From positions 4,340,001-4,404,000 of the forward strand of contig JAEVHH010000004.1 in assembly GCA_017607445.1 (NCBI GenBank): a stretch of DNA of 64,000 bases, in the 5' to 3' direction. Under the pieces are notes generated by a model that worked only from the letters and a program-made list of their open reading frames with translations, was not told where the DNA came from and made no database searches. Below, one piece after another: positions 22,500 through 34,869 of the stretch. The position numbers and the translations under genes are program-made. This DNA is from Histoplasma ohiense (lineage: Eukaryota; Ascomycota; Eurotiomycetes; Onygenales; Ajellomycetaceae). Positions within the stretch are counted from its first letter, which is position 1, and the number at the start of each line of letters is the position of its first letter.

Positions 22500-22872
22500 A
22501 TAATAAAAAGATAAAGAAATACTTGTAGATATTTGATTCTCTCACAGACACTATTCACAGTGTTGCAGTGCTAAGCTTGATCAAGCTTCTTCATGAACAC
22601 TATTCACAGTGTTACAGTTTATAGATACTCAGATCTTGTAGAACACAGTTGATTATGTCTCAGATGCTTAGATATGACAGTCTATATAACTAACAATAGA
22701 GACACTCAGATTCATGAGAGATCTCTTATAACAATTAGACACTCAGATCTGTAAATGATGCATTCAAGTGTAAGAACTGATAATAAAACATTCAGATCTT
22801 AAACAACACACTCAGATATAAAAATTAATAACAAAACACTCAGATCTTAAACACAGAAGAATCAATTCATAA
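22500..22872 (-). promoter_or_regulatory. G2 leader with decayed hairpin-repeat array
   Basis: Minus-strand counterpart of the G4 leader (37884-38218). The repeat has decayed into AGATCTGAGTGTCT-like words, seen here as their complement AGACACTCAGATCT and relatives. No coding sequence. Confidence 0.7.
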
Positions 22873-23175
22873 TGTAATGAGTATACTTCAATTAATGATC
22901 TAACACTATTCTAATACAGATTACAAATTGATTAAGAAAAGAAAGAGAAAAGAAATCAGAAGAAAAGATTATATAAAAAGAGTTCTTATAGAGAGAAATT
23001 CAGAACAGAAGAATATCAGAAGCCACTTTACAGTGAAACACAAAGCAGAAGAATATTAAGAGATACATATAAAAATTGTTAGAAACTACACAAATGCAGA
23101 ATATAAGATGAGGGAATCATTAAGAGCTATATGAAAGAATCATTAGAGACTATATAAATGCAGAATACAGAGTGA
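22873..23175 (-). repeat. 5' LTR of G2, first piece
   Basis: Starts TGTAATGAGTATAC on the plus strand and breaks at 23175, where LINE X inserted. The last 14 bases (AGAATACAGAGTGA) are duplicated at 36551-36564. Confidence 0.9.
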
Positions 23176-24336
23176 TTTGTTTGTTTGTTTGTATTAATTT
23201 AACATTTCAGAGAAAACACAGGCAGTGTCTGTGTTTCAGAAGCCTCTCAAAGAGTATGAAGATGTGCTACACTGAAGAGATTTCTATATACACAGAGAGA
23301 AAGAAAACAGAATTCAGATGGCAATTCTTGAGAAGACTCAGCTCATTGAAAAGAATTTTACTGAGCTGTGCATTCACTTCTGATCTGATGTATGATCATT
23401 CATGATAAGGCTATAGTGTAGTTTCTGAGGGAAACTGCTGCTGTTGTGTCTGAAAGACTTTACAGTGAATGAAGAGAGATAATTCTCTCAATTAATCTGA
23501 GAACTGTCTGTGCTTCTAACAGCAGAGAAAAAACAGATAAGATAGATAAAAGAAAAAAGAAAAAGTGAGTGTTCTGAAAAGAAAAATAAAAAGAAGAGTG
23601 AAGAAAAGACTGTGTCTTCTGTGACATCTTGCAGTCATGTGATTCAACACAAACTCAGAGAGAGATTTGTTTGTTTGTATTGATTTAACATCTTGGAGAA
23701 AACATGGACAGCGCTCATGTTTCAGAGGCCTTCTGAAGGACATGGAGATGTGCTACACTGAAGAGATTTCTATGTACACAGAGAGAAAGAAAACAGAATT
23801 CAGATGACAATTCTTGAGAAAACTCAGCTCATTGAAAAGGGTTTTACTGAGCTGTGCATCCACTTCTGATTCAATGTATGATCATTCATGATGGAGCTAT
23901 AGTGTGGTTTCTGAGGGAAACCACTGCTGCCATGTCTGAAAGACTTTACAGTGAATGAAGAGAGATAACTTTCTCAGCTGATTCAAGAACTGTCTGTGCT
24001 TCTAACAGCAGAGAAAAAACAGATGAGATAGATAAAAGAAAAGAGAAAAAGTGAGTGTTTTGAAAAGAAAAATAAAGAGAAGAGTGAAGAAAAGACTGTG
24101 CTCTCTGTGGCATCTTGCAGTCACATGACCCAGCACAAATCTGAGAGAAGAGAGAGGAGAGAGCACTGAAGAAGATTGTGAGAGAAAGAAAGTGAAGAGA
24201 GACAGAGAGAGCAGTGAAAAGAGAGAAGAAGAGTGTATATCTGCAGCTGAAAGCTGAGTCAGCATACAAACTGTACTGATTACACCACAGCTAGTTGAAA
24301 CAGATGAGCTCATTATGCTGGTTTAATCATTTACAT

Positions 24337-24560
24337 CAGTTGAACTGATTGAACTGATTGAACTGATTGTATCAATTGTATCAATTGTACCATTTGTACC
24401 AATTGAACTGGTTGAATCAATTGTATCAATTGAACTGATTGAATTGATTGTACTGTTTGTATCAATTGAACTGATCAAGCTGATTGTACTGATTGAATCA
24501 ATTGTACTGTTTATATCAATTGCATCAGTTGAATCTATTGTACTGATTGAATCAGTTGTA
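24337..24560 (-). repeat. in-frame minisatellite at the ORF2 C-terminus (LINE Y)
   Basis: Short AT-rich units of TTGAACTGATTG / TTGTATCAA type translate on the minus strand as a run of D-(S/T)-I and (N/D)-D-T-I repeats. The same repeat is at 30565-30760 in LINE X and 43416-43640 in LINE Z with different arrangements. Confidence 0.85.
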
Positions 24561-27500
24561 CTGAATGTTGTGCTATCTGTACCGCCTGTATAGGCTTGGA
24601 ACTGCTGTGAAGGTCTGTCAGATGATATGTGCTCAAACAGCTGTGTTATCTTATGCAGTATTGTGTGTAGAACTGTGTGCAGTCAAGCAGTTCTACAAAG
24701 TCTGTAGAGATCAAAAACTTTAGATAGACAACAGCTGTTATCTGATTGTATGACTGTGCTGCTGACTTTTTGAGTCAGTGAGAGAAGTGTCTCTGTAAGT
24801 ATTGACAGAGCATCAAATGTTCTGAGCTCTTGTTGTATTCACAGACACAGACAAGCCTCACATCTGCATGCTGAAAGTGTCTGTGATATCAGAAAAAGTT
24901 CTCATGAGAGAAGTGAAGTATGAGTCAGCAGTGAAGAGCATGCTGTGGTATGATGAGCTCTGAAGAGATCTTTACTTGATATTTCACAGTCAGTCTACTG
25001 AATCTTCAGCTCTGATATCAATCAGAGAGCTTTTTATAGACTCTGCTTCATCACTCTCACTCTGTCTCTTGACTGAGCTGCTTGATCACTGTGCAGATCC
25101 CACTGACTGTGAGTATGATCTTGAGTTTATAGACTGAGACTGTAGTAGATGAGACTGTCTGCTTAGTCAGATGATCTGCTTCTTCATTGCTCTCTATTTT
25201 CATATACTCAGAGACTCATTTCAGATTCATATTATGTTGTCTGAGAAGCTCATAGCAGTGACTGTAGACTCAGTTTGAGAAGATCATCACACTACTCTGT
25301 ATGTCTCAGATAACTGAGATGTTGTCAAGGCAGAGTCAGATTTGAGAATTGATGCTGTCATCTGTAACACAGAGTAGAAGCTTCACTGCACACTCTAATA
25401 TACAGCAGACATCAACTGCTTCAGTGTTGAAGATATGTGATATAAGACTCAGTGCAGCTGAGAAGCTGATCAGCTGTTTGTTTCTCTGATAGACTATAAA
25501 GCTATAATCAACTCATCTACTGTTGTCAAGAATCTGTTCTGATTCATCTGAGAAAACATATAGATTTGTTGAAGATTGACTTCTTCATTATTTCTTGAAT
25601 ATCTGAGCAGCACTTTTTTTATCTACATTCTCTGTGAGATCTGTCCCACATCTCTCTGAGTAATATAAAATGACAAGTGTGAATCTATTGACTGCAGACA
25701 GCAGCATCTTCAATCTCTGAATTTTGATTTTTGAGTACTGCTGAGTTCCAGTCTCTCTTCTATATGTGATCATTGAGGAAGTTATTCATGAAGTCAGTGA
25801 GTGTCTCTTATTCATCATCTGAAGTCTTGTTGTGAAATGTATTTTGATCTTCTTCAGAGCTATCATTGCTGATGAGAGCTCAGCATCTCAGTATAGAGTT
25901 GCAACAGATGTTGTATGAAAAACTGAAAGAATTTCTCTGACTGTTATGATAAGCATTTTCTTGACTGTTCTCACATATCATCTTAGACAGAAGCTGATCT
26001 CTTCACTTCTGTCTGTATGTCTTACTGACTGCATGCAGCTGCTGTATCAGGTCTCTGTATCATAGAGCAGCAAGAGAATCACACAGATAGTGATTATCTT
26101 TCACAGAGCATCTGCTGAAAGCTCATCTCTGATCTTCTCTAGACTTCAAATATGCTGAGTCACAGCTCTTGTCTTCTTTGTCTGAGCAGAGACATATGAT
26201 CTTCAGATGAGTCTTCTGTCAAAGTATATACTCAGTCAGCAAAATACTGACTTCTGTTCAGCTGAAACAGTGACAGAGTGTATGATCAGATTCTCTGATA
26301 CAATCACTGATAGTGCTTCATTGTGTCACTTTCTTGTGAGATGAATTATCTCAAGTTTCTCTGATGTGAAGATCATCTTGTTTGTCTCCCCTCATCTCAG
26401 AATACTCTGTATATCATGACTGAGAAGAGTAGCATTGCTGTCAAATGAGTGTGTAGTCTGTCAAGTATTCAGATCATCTGCATAGTCAAAGCACAATTTC
26501 AGATTCTGTCACAGCAGCTCTGTCAGATACAGAAGAAACAGTATTGATGACAGAGAAGATCTCTGTAACATATCATATTGTATCTGATGTGCTGCTGTAA
26601 TGATTCTCTTCAGCTGAATCTGAGCTCTGCATTTGATGAGAAAGCTATCAATGAATTGTAGTAGTTCATATAGTCATCTCTGTTGTGTCATCTACTGAAG
26701 CAGCTGTCTGCACAGCACAGCATCAAAAACATTCTGCACATTTATTGTAATCATGAATATCTTCTTGTTTTGTGTGAAGGCTGTCTTCATTTCATGAGTG
26801 AAAGCAGCTATCAGATTCATTGTCAATCATCTGAGCAGCATCTCTTCATACTGTGAGCTGACTATATTATGAATGAGTGCTGTGTATGTCAGTTGTCTTG
26901 CAACAATGCATTTCAGCTTCTTGAAGATTACTGAGAGAAGAGCAATGAATCTTCAGAAGTGAACTGAGCTTCTGTTTCTTTTATCTATTTTGAATATCAT
27001 TGTCATCTCTGTCAGCTTTCAGATTTGTGGGAAGTGACAGAGCTGAAGACAGCAGTTGTATAGCTGCTGTACAAAGAAAGATATATACTGTCAGTATATC
27101 TTGAGCAGCCACACTGTGATTCCATCTGTGTCTGAAGAGATACTCTGTATTTCAATGATATTGCACTCTATCTTCTTCATCTCAATCTGAGAATCTCAGA
27201 GCAGGTTTCTCATGCCACTTCAGTGTTTATCATTCAATGAATTGTATTTCAGATCATCAGCTGAGTTGTATTACTTTAGAATGATTTGCTGAAATATCTC
27301 AGCTTTGATGACTGTCTCTTCTATAATCTGATCCTCAATCATCAGAGAGGGTGCTCTGAGGTTGAGTTTCAGCTCATGTCATGCTATCACTCAGTACAGA
27401 TCTCTGTCATCTCTGATCTCATTGATCATCTGTCTTCAGTATACATGCTTGATCTTACACACTGTGTTCTTGAATCAGTGCTTTGTGATCTCTGTCTGAT

Positions 27501-28560
27501 GAGTGGTGAGCTCTTGATGTGCTCTTTGACAGTCTGCTGTTTATCAGAGAGCTGTAGTCTGTTTTTGTTGCACTGATTTGCTGACTATCTGAGCTGCAGT
27601 CAGAAGATTCTGAGTGAAGCATCAGATCAGATTATCAAACTGTGCTGCATTCTCAACTCTATCTGAGTAAGATATATCTATTATGAGATCTCTGACAAGA
27701 TCTGTAAAGAGCTTCAACTGAGAGTCTGTGACCTTGATTCAAGCTCTGCTCTGCTGTGTCTGGAATGTTGTTGACAGTATAATAATCATAGACTGATGAT
27801 CTGAGCTGCAGTGTAAATCTTGATGCACTGAAGTGGAAGCAAAGATCACATTGAAGAAAATGAGATCAATCATATAATCTGCTGTATGAGTTGAAATATC
27901 TATCTCTCTCACAAAGTTCATTCTGTGTTCACTGACTCATTGAACAAGCTCCTCTTCTCAGTGCAGATTCACTGTCTCTGATTCAAAGACATCATATCAT
28001 ACATTGAAATCCCCATCTACTAGACAGCAGACTGATGAGCTCAAATTGATCAGATAGTTCATGACTGTGTCTGTCTCAGACTGTCTGTACACATTGAGAA
28101 TGTGGCAGTCATTGACACTGATTCACAGCAGATCTCTGTTTTGCACAGATCAGTGTTGCTGTGCTCTTATCTTTGAACTTTTGTGTATATATGTCATAAC
28201 TCAGAGTCTCTCCTCCTCTCACTGCTTCAGATTAGTATCATCTCAGCAGTCTATGAATACAAAACACTCATATACTGAGTGATTAGAAGTCTTGATGTCA
28301 GAATGTGTGTAAGACTTCTGTATATAGATCACTTCACAACTCTGCTTGAAAGCAAGCTGTAGAGCTGCTGTGTAACAGAGAGTCACTCTGACTGTATTTA
28401 CTCAAAAGATCTGCAGAGAATGATTTTTCTGCTGATTGTTTCTGCAATATCAGCTGTGTTGCTGATGTTGATGTTCTAGCATAAGAAGTCACTTGATAAG
28501 CTGCTGTCAAAGTTCATCTATAAGATGAAATTGAAGAGTCTCAGATCTGTTGTCTGCATG
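24337..28560 (-). pseudogene. LINE Y ORF2: endonuclease, reverse transcriptase, RNase H
   Basis: The ORF is broken by many stops; its exact start is not clear. The C-terminal end of an APE-type endonuclease is seen at 27739-27921 (IDLIFFNVIFAST, then SSDHQS, the conserved SDH). The RT catalytic motif YADD is at 26473-26484, preceded by a FIITMNVQSVF-like A motif region near 26700-26890. After a conserved downstream region (25588-25860) the end of an RNase H domain is readable near 25155-25230 as WV-like text ending IESNEEADHLTK, the (G)NEEAD motif. The C-terminus runs into an in-frame minisatellite (24337-24560). The live protein would nick target DNA and prime reverse transcription. Confidence 0.8.
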
Positions 28561-28643
28561 CTGAAGCTAGACTGCTCTTTGACTGCTTGGCTATACTGCT
28601 GCTCTGCTGTGTGGGCTGAGTATTGTCTGATGCAGATCATCTG

Positions 28644-30209
28644 TCAGATGATGTTCTCTTCACTGATGAAGCTCTGAGTAGCTGTCTGCTTGCAGAGTGC
28701 TAGCTCAGTGAGCTGTGTAGACTGAGTTGATTGAGTGGATGATGTAGATATCATCACTGTGATCATTGATACTGACTGTGCTGATGATGATTGCTGCTTC
28801 TGAGCATCTCTGTGACATCTGTTGTCAAGATGATGAACAGCTGCTAGCTTCTTTTGAGTTAGATGTCTGAGAATGCTGTTCACACATCTGAGCATGGCAG
28901 AGCAGTGCTGATGCTCAGCTGAGTAGAGTTGACAGCAGTTGGCACACTGTGGTGCTCTTTTACACTCCACATCTGTTGACTTCTTATGCTGACTTGTGGG
29001 CTTGCTGCAGTTGAAGCATCTCATCAGTTACACACACTTTGATGAGTGGCAGTACCTCTGATATTCTGAGTCATGTCTCACTGTCAGTGGTCTTTTCTCA
29101 ATGAGTCTGATCCTCTCACTGACATTGAAGAGTGAGAAGTCTTTCATCAGAGTGAGGAAGAAGACAATCTATATAATCTTCTCTATCTTGAGATTCACTT
29201 CATGTCATGAGAATTGACAGCTCACTGATTTTATCTTTGTCTGAGTCAGAATCTCTCTCTCAATCATCTTATCTGTGAGAATTCTTGTCTCTTTTCAGTT
29301 CTGAATGAATTCTGAGACTTCTGAGACAGCATAATTGTATCACTGCTCTGATAGCTGAATCTTCATAACATCAAGAACTTCACAGAGAGTAGCCACTGTC
29401 TTCTCAGTGATCAGAGCATTGTGTATGCCTCTGTTGCTTGATATAATTGCTCAATCTGTTCTGATGAGCTTCATCTTCAGCACATTAGTCATGTCTCTCA
29501 CTTTCTGAATGTTTACAATGATTGTCTGCTGCACAGCATATGACTGCAGCTGAATAATCTGTTTCTCTGACTGAAGAATGATGAGAACTTGTGAATTCTT
29601 CTGCTGCTTTGTGTTCTCTGTGAAACTTCTTGACTGACTGATGTTCTTGAGCTGCAGGCCAGCTCCACTAGCTCTGCCAGCTGAGAAAGCTGCAGTTTTG
29701 ATAGAGATAGCTTCAGAGAGGACAGAATTTTTTCTCTTCTGCATAATGTCTACTCAGATAGTCAGCTCTCTTGCAGTTGTCTTTGCTGAATTTGACTGTG
29801 GATGAGTGTCTGAGACAGCACTCTCTCTCAGAGTTGATGCTGTGCTCAGATCTGCTGTCATATATGTGATGAATCTTTCACAGAAGATTTGAGTAAAGTT
29901 CTGACTGACTGACTGCTTCTTCTTCTCAACTCAGCTGTTCAGAGTCTTTGTCAATCTGATGAGAGTCTTCTGCTGCAGATTCTGTTGCTGTTGAGCCTTC
30001 TCAAACTGCTTCTGTAGCTGAGAGATGACTGTGGAGATGCTGTCACTGACTTCTTTGAGAACTGAAGAAGACATTGTAACAGTCTTTCTCTGTCTCTTGC
30101 CAGTCTTTTCAGTAACAAAATTGGCCAGTGATTTCAGCTTCAGTGATCTGATGTAGGCTGTGTTGATGTTCTTGAGTGGATGGGAGGGCATTGAGGGCTC
30201 CATGATCAC
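28644..30209 (-). pseudogene. LINE Y ORF1 (nucleic-acid binding, CCHC)
   Basis: ATG at 30209 starts MIMEPSMPSHPLKNIN, followed by a coiled-coil-like QLQKQFEKAQQQQ segment. Further on, at about 28930-29024, is a cysteine-histidine array beginning CFNCSKPTSQHKKS and continuing CANCCQLYSAEHQHC, as in retroelement ORF1/Gag knuckles. The frame is interrupted by a few TGA/TAG codons and ends about 28644. In live LINEs this protein binds the element RNA. Confidence 0.75.
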
Positions 30210-30559
30210 TCAACCTGTGCAGTACACACATGTAGAGTAATTGCAGAGGGTGTGCAATGATGTTGAATGGATTGAAGGGTTAAAATTATATGAAAAACAG
30301 TTAGAAAATGGAAAAATTCAAATGTACCCCTACGTTCGTGGGTAGTTGTAAGGATGGGAACTCAGAGAGAGAGAGAGAAGAGAGCATTGAAGAAGATTAT
30401 GAGAGAAAAAAAGTGAAGAGAGATGAAGAGAGCAGTGAAAAGAGAGAAGAAGAGTGTATATCTGCAGTTGAAAGCATATTGACTGAGTCAGTATACAGAC
30501 TGTACTGATTACACCACAGCTAGTTGAAACAGATGAGCTCATCATACTGATTTAATCAT

Positions 30560-33500
30560 TTGCATCAGTTGAATCAATTGAATCAATTGAATCAATTGTA
30601 TCAATTGTATCATTTGTATCAATTGAACTGATTGAATCAATTGTATCATTTGTATTGATTGAACTGATTGAGCTGATTGTACCAATTGAATCGATTGTAT
30701 CATTTGTATCAATTGCATTGATTGAATCTATTGTACTGATCAAATCAATTGTACTGAATGTTGTGCTATCTGTATCATCTGTATAGACTTGAAACTGCTG
30801 TGAGGGGCTGTCAGATGATGTATGTTCAAACAGCTGCATTATCTTATACAGTACTGTGTGTAGAACTGTATGCAGTCAAGCAGTTCTACAAAGTCTGTAG
30901 AGATCAGAGACTCTAGATAGACAACAGTTGTTGTTTGATTGTATGACTGTGCTATTGATCTCTTGAGTCAGTGAGAGAAATGTTTCTGTGAATATTGACA
31001 GAGTATCAAATGTTCTGAGTTTTTGTTGTGTTTACAGATACAGACAAGTCTTACATCTGCATGCTGAAAGCATCTGTGATATCAGAAGAAGTTCTTATGA
31101 AAGAAGTAGAGTGCAAATCAGCAGTGAAGAGCATACTATAATATACTGAGTTCTGAAAAGATCTTTATTTAATATTTCACAGTCAGTCTGCTGAATTTTC
31201 AGCTCTGATATCAGTCAAAGAGCTTTTCACAGACTCTGCTTCATCATTCTCACTCTGTTTTTTGATTGAGCTGTTTGACCACTGTGCAGATCCCACTGAC
31301 TGTGAATATAATCTCAAGTTTATAGACTGAAGCTGTAGTAGATAAGACTGTCTGTTTAATTAGATAATCTGCTTTCTCATTGCTCTCTATTTCTATATAC
31401 TCAGAGACTTATTTCAGATTCATATTATGTTGTCTGAGAAGCTCATGATAGTAACTATAGACTCAGTTTGAGAAGACTGCTGCACTGCTCTGTATATTTC
31501 AGATGACTGAGATGTTGTCAAGATAGAATCAGATTCAAGAACTGATGTCATCATCTATAGCACAGAGTAGAAACTTCATCACACACTCTAATACACAGCA
31601 GATATCAACTGTCTCAGTGTTGAAGATATGCAATATAAAGCTCAGTGCAGCTGAGAAACTGATCAGCTCTCTGTTTCTCTGATAGATTATAAAGTTATAG
31701 CTCATTCATCTGCTGTTATCAAGAATCTATTTTGATTCATCTAAGAAAACATATAGATCTGTTGAAGATTGACTTCTTCATTATTTTTTGAATGTCTGAG
31801 CAGTATTTTTTTTGTCTATATTCTCTGTGGAATCTGTTCCATATTTCTCTGAGTAGTGTGGAATGATAAGTGTGAATCTATTGACTGCAGACAGTAGTGT
31901 CTTCAATCTCTGAATTTTGATCTTCAGATACTGCTGAGTTTCAGCCTCTCTTTTATATATAATCATTGAGAGAGCTATTTATAAAGTCAGTGAATATCTT
32001 TCATTCATCATCTAAAGTCTTATTGCAAAACATATTTTGATTTTCTTCAGAGCTATCATTGCTGATAAGAGCTCAGCATTTCAGTATAGAGTTGTGATGA
32101 GTGTTGTATAGAAAATTGAAAGAATTTCTTTGACTACTATAATAAGCATTTTCTCAACTGTTCTCATATATCATTTCAGATAAGAGCTGATCTCTCCACT
32201 TCTGTCTGTATATCTTGCTGACTGCATGCAATCACTGTATCAGATCTCTGTGTCATAGAGCAGTAAGAGAATTATATAGATAGTGATCATCTTTCACAGA
32301 GCATCTGCTGAAAGCTCATCTCTGATTTTCTCTAGATTTTGAATATACTGAGTCACAGTTCTTGTCTTCTTTGTCTGAGCAGAGATATGTGATCTTCAGA
32401 TGAGTCTTCTGTCAAAATATATACTCAGTCAACAGAGTACTGATTTCTGTTCAACTAAGACAGTGACAGAGTGTATGATCAGATTCTCTGACACAATCAC
32501 TGACAGTGTTTTATTGTATTATTTTTTTGTGAAATGAATTATCTCAAATTTTTCTGATGCAAAGATCATCTTGTTTGTCTTCTCTCATCTCAGAATACTC
32601 TGTATATTATGGCTGAGAAGAGTAGCATTGCTGTCAAACAAGTGTATAGCTCATCAAATATTCAGATCATCTGTATAATCAAAGCATAATTTCAGATTCT
32701 GCCACAGCAGCTCTGTCAGATACAAAAGAAATAGTATTGATGATAAAGAAAATCTCTGTAACATATCACATTGTATCTGATATACTGCTGTAGTGATTCT
32801 CTTCAGCTGAATCTGAGCTCTGTATTCAGTAAGAAAGCTGTCAATGAGTTATAACAGCTCACACAGTCATCTCTGTTATATCATCTGCTGAAGCAGCTGT
32901 CTGCACAACACAGTATTAAAAACACTCTGCACATTCATTGTGATTATGAATATCTTCTTATTTTGTGTGAAGACTGTCTTCATTTCATGAATGAAAGCAG
33001 CTATCAGATTCATTGCTGATTGTCTGAGCAGCATCTCTTCATACTGTGAGCTGACTACATTATGAATAAATGCTGTGTACATCAGTCATCTTGCAACAAT
33101 GTGTTTCAGCTTCTTGAAAATTACTGAAAGAAAGACAATGAGTCTTCAAAAACAGATCAAGCTTCTATTTCTTTTATCTATCTTAAGTATCATTGTCATC
33201 TCTATCAGTTTTCAGATTTGTGAGAAGTGGCAGAGTCAGAGACAGCAGTTGTATAGCTGCTGTACAAAAAAAGATATATACTGTCAGCATATCTTGAGCA
33301 GCTGCACTGTGATTTCATTCATATCTAAAAAGATACTCTGTATTTCAATGATGTTGCACTCTATCTCCTCCATCTCAATTTGAAGATTTCAGAGCAGGTT
33401 TTCCATGTCACTTCAGTACTCATCATTCAATGAATTGTATTTCAGATCATTGACTAAGTTGTATAATTTAAAAATAATTTGCTGAAGTGTTTCAGCTTTG

Positions 33501-34800
33501 ACAGCTGTCTCTTTTATAATCTGATTCTCAATCATCAGAGAAAGTGCTCTGAAATTGAATTTCAGTTCATATCATGCTATCACTCAGTACAGATCTCTGT
33601 CATCTCTGATTTCATTGATTATCTGTCTTCAGTATGCATGCTTGATTTTGTATACTGTGTTCTTGAATCAGTGTTTAGCAGTCTCTGTCTGATGAGTGGT
33701 GAGCTCTCAATGTGCTCTTCAGCAGTCTGCTGTTCATCAGAAGACTGTAGTCTGTTTTTATTACACTGATTTACTGACTGTCTGAGCTGCAGTCAGAAGA
33801 TTCTGAGTGAAGTGTTGAATCAGATTATCAAACTGTGCTGCATTTTCAACTCTATCTGAATAAGATATATTCATTATAAGATCTCTGATAAAATCTGTAA
33901 AGAGCTTCAGCTGAAAGTCTGTGATCTTGATCTGAGCTCTACTCTGCTGTGTCTGAAATGTTGTCAACAGTATAGTAATTATAGATTGATGATCTGAGCT
34001 GCAGTGTAAATCTTGATACACTGAAGTGAAAGCAAAAATCATATTGAAGAAGATGAAATCAATTATATGATCTGCTGTATGAGTTGAAATATCTATCTCT
34101 TTCATAAAGTTCATTCTATATTCACTAATCTACTGAACAAACTCCTCTTCTCAGTGCAGATTCACTGTCTCTGATTCAAAAACATTATATCATACATTGA
34201 AATTCCCATCTACTAGACAGCAGACTGATGAACTCAAATTGATCAGATAATTCATGACTGTGTCTGTCTCAGACTGTCTGTACACATTGAGAATATGACA
34301 GTTATTGACACTGATTCACAGCAGATCTCTGTTTTGCACAGATTGATGTTGCTGTGCTTTTATTTTTGAATTTTTGTATATATATGTCATGATTCAGAGC
34401 CTCTTCTCCTCTCACTGCTTCAGATTAGTATCATCTCAGCAGTCAATGAATGCAAAGCACTCATATACTGAATGATTAGAAGTTTTGATATCAGAATGTG
34501 TGTAAAACTTCTGTATACAGATCACTTCACAGCTCTGCTTGAAAGCAAGCTGTAGAGCTACTGTGTAACAGAGAATCACTTTGACTGTATTTACTCAAAA
34601 AATCTGCAGAGAGCAATTTTTCTGCTGATTGTTTCTGCAGCATCAGCTGTATTGCTAATGTTGATGTTCTAGTATAAGAAATCACTTAATGAGCTGCTGT
34701 CAAAGTTTATCTATAAGATGAGATTGAAGAGTCTCAGATCTGTTGTCTGCATGTTGAGATTAGACTACTTTTTGACTGCTTGATTATACTGCTGCTCTGC
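30560..34800 (-). pseudogene. LINE X ORF2 (EN-RT-RH)
   Basis: Collinear with LINE Y ORF2: endonuclease end at 33761-34114 (SSDHQS present), RT region 32876-33082 and motif YTDD at 32666-32677, RNase H end near 31345-31400, minisatellite 30565-30760. More stops and fewer CpG/GG than Y. Confidence 0.75.
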
Positions 34801-34869
34801 TGTGTGAGCTGAGTATCATCTGATACAGATCATCTATCAGATGGCATTCTCTTCACTAATGAAGCTCTG

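Larger units (their letters stand above)
23666..30358 (-). mobile_element. LINE Y (Tad-like), full length, 6693 bp
   Basis: A complete minus-strand non-LTR retrotransposon inserted in the 3' region of LINE X with the 14-bp target duplication AACTCAGAGAGAGA (23652-23665 and 30359-30372). The 3' end is a (CAAA)n tail (TTTG repeats at 23666-23678 on the plus strand) and the 5' end lies at the GTTGTAAGGATGGG block. It is the least decayed of the three LINEs: its RT motif is still YADD, though stops interrupt both ORFs. The domain set (CCHC ORF1; APE endonuclease-RT-RNase H ORF2) fits the fungal Tad group. Confidence 0.9.
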
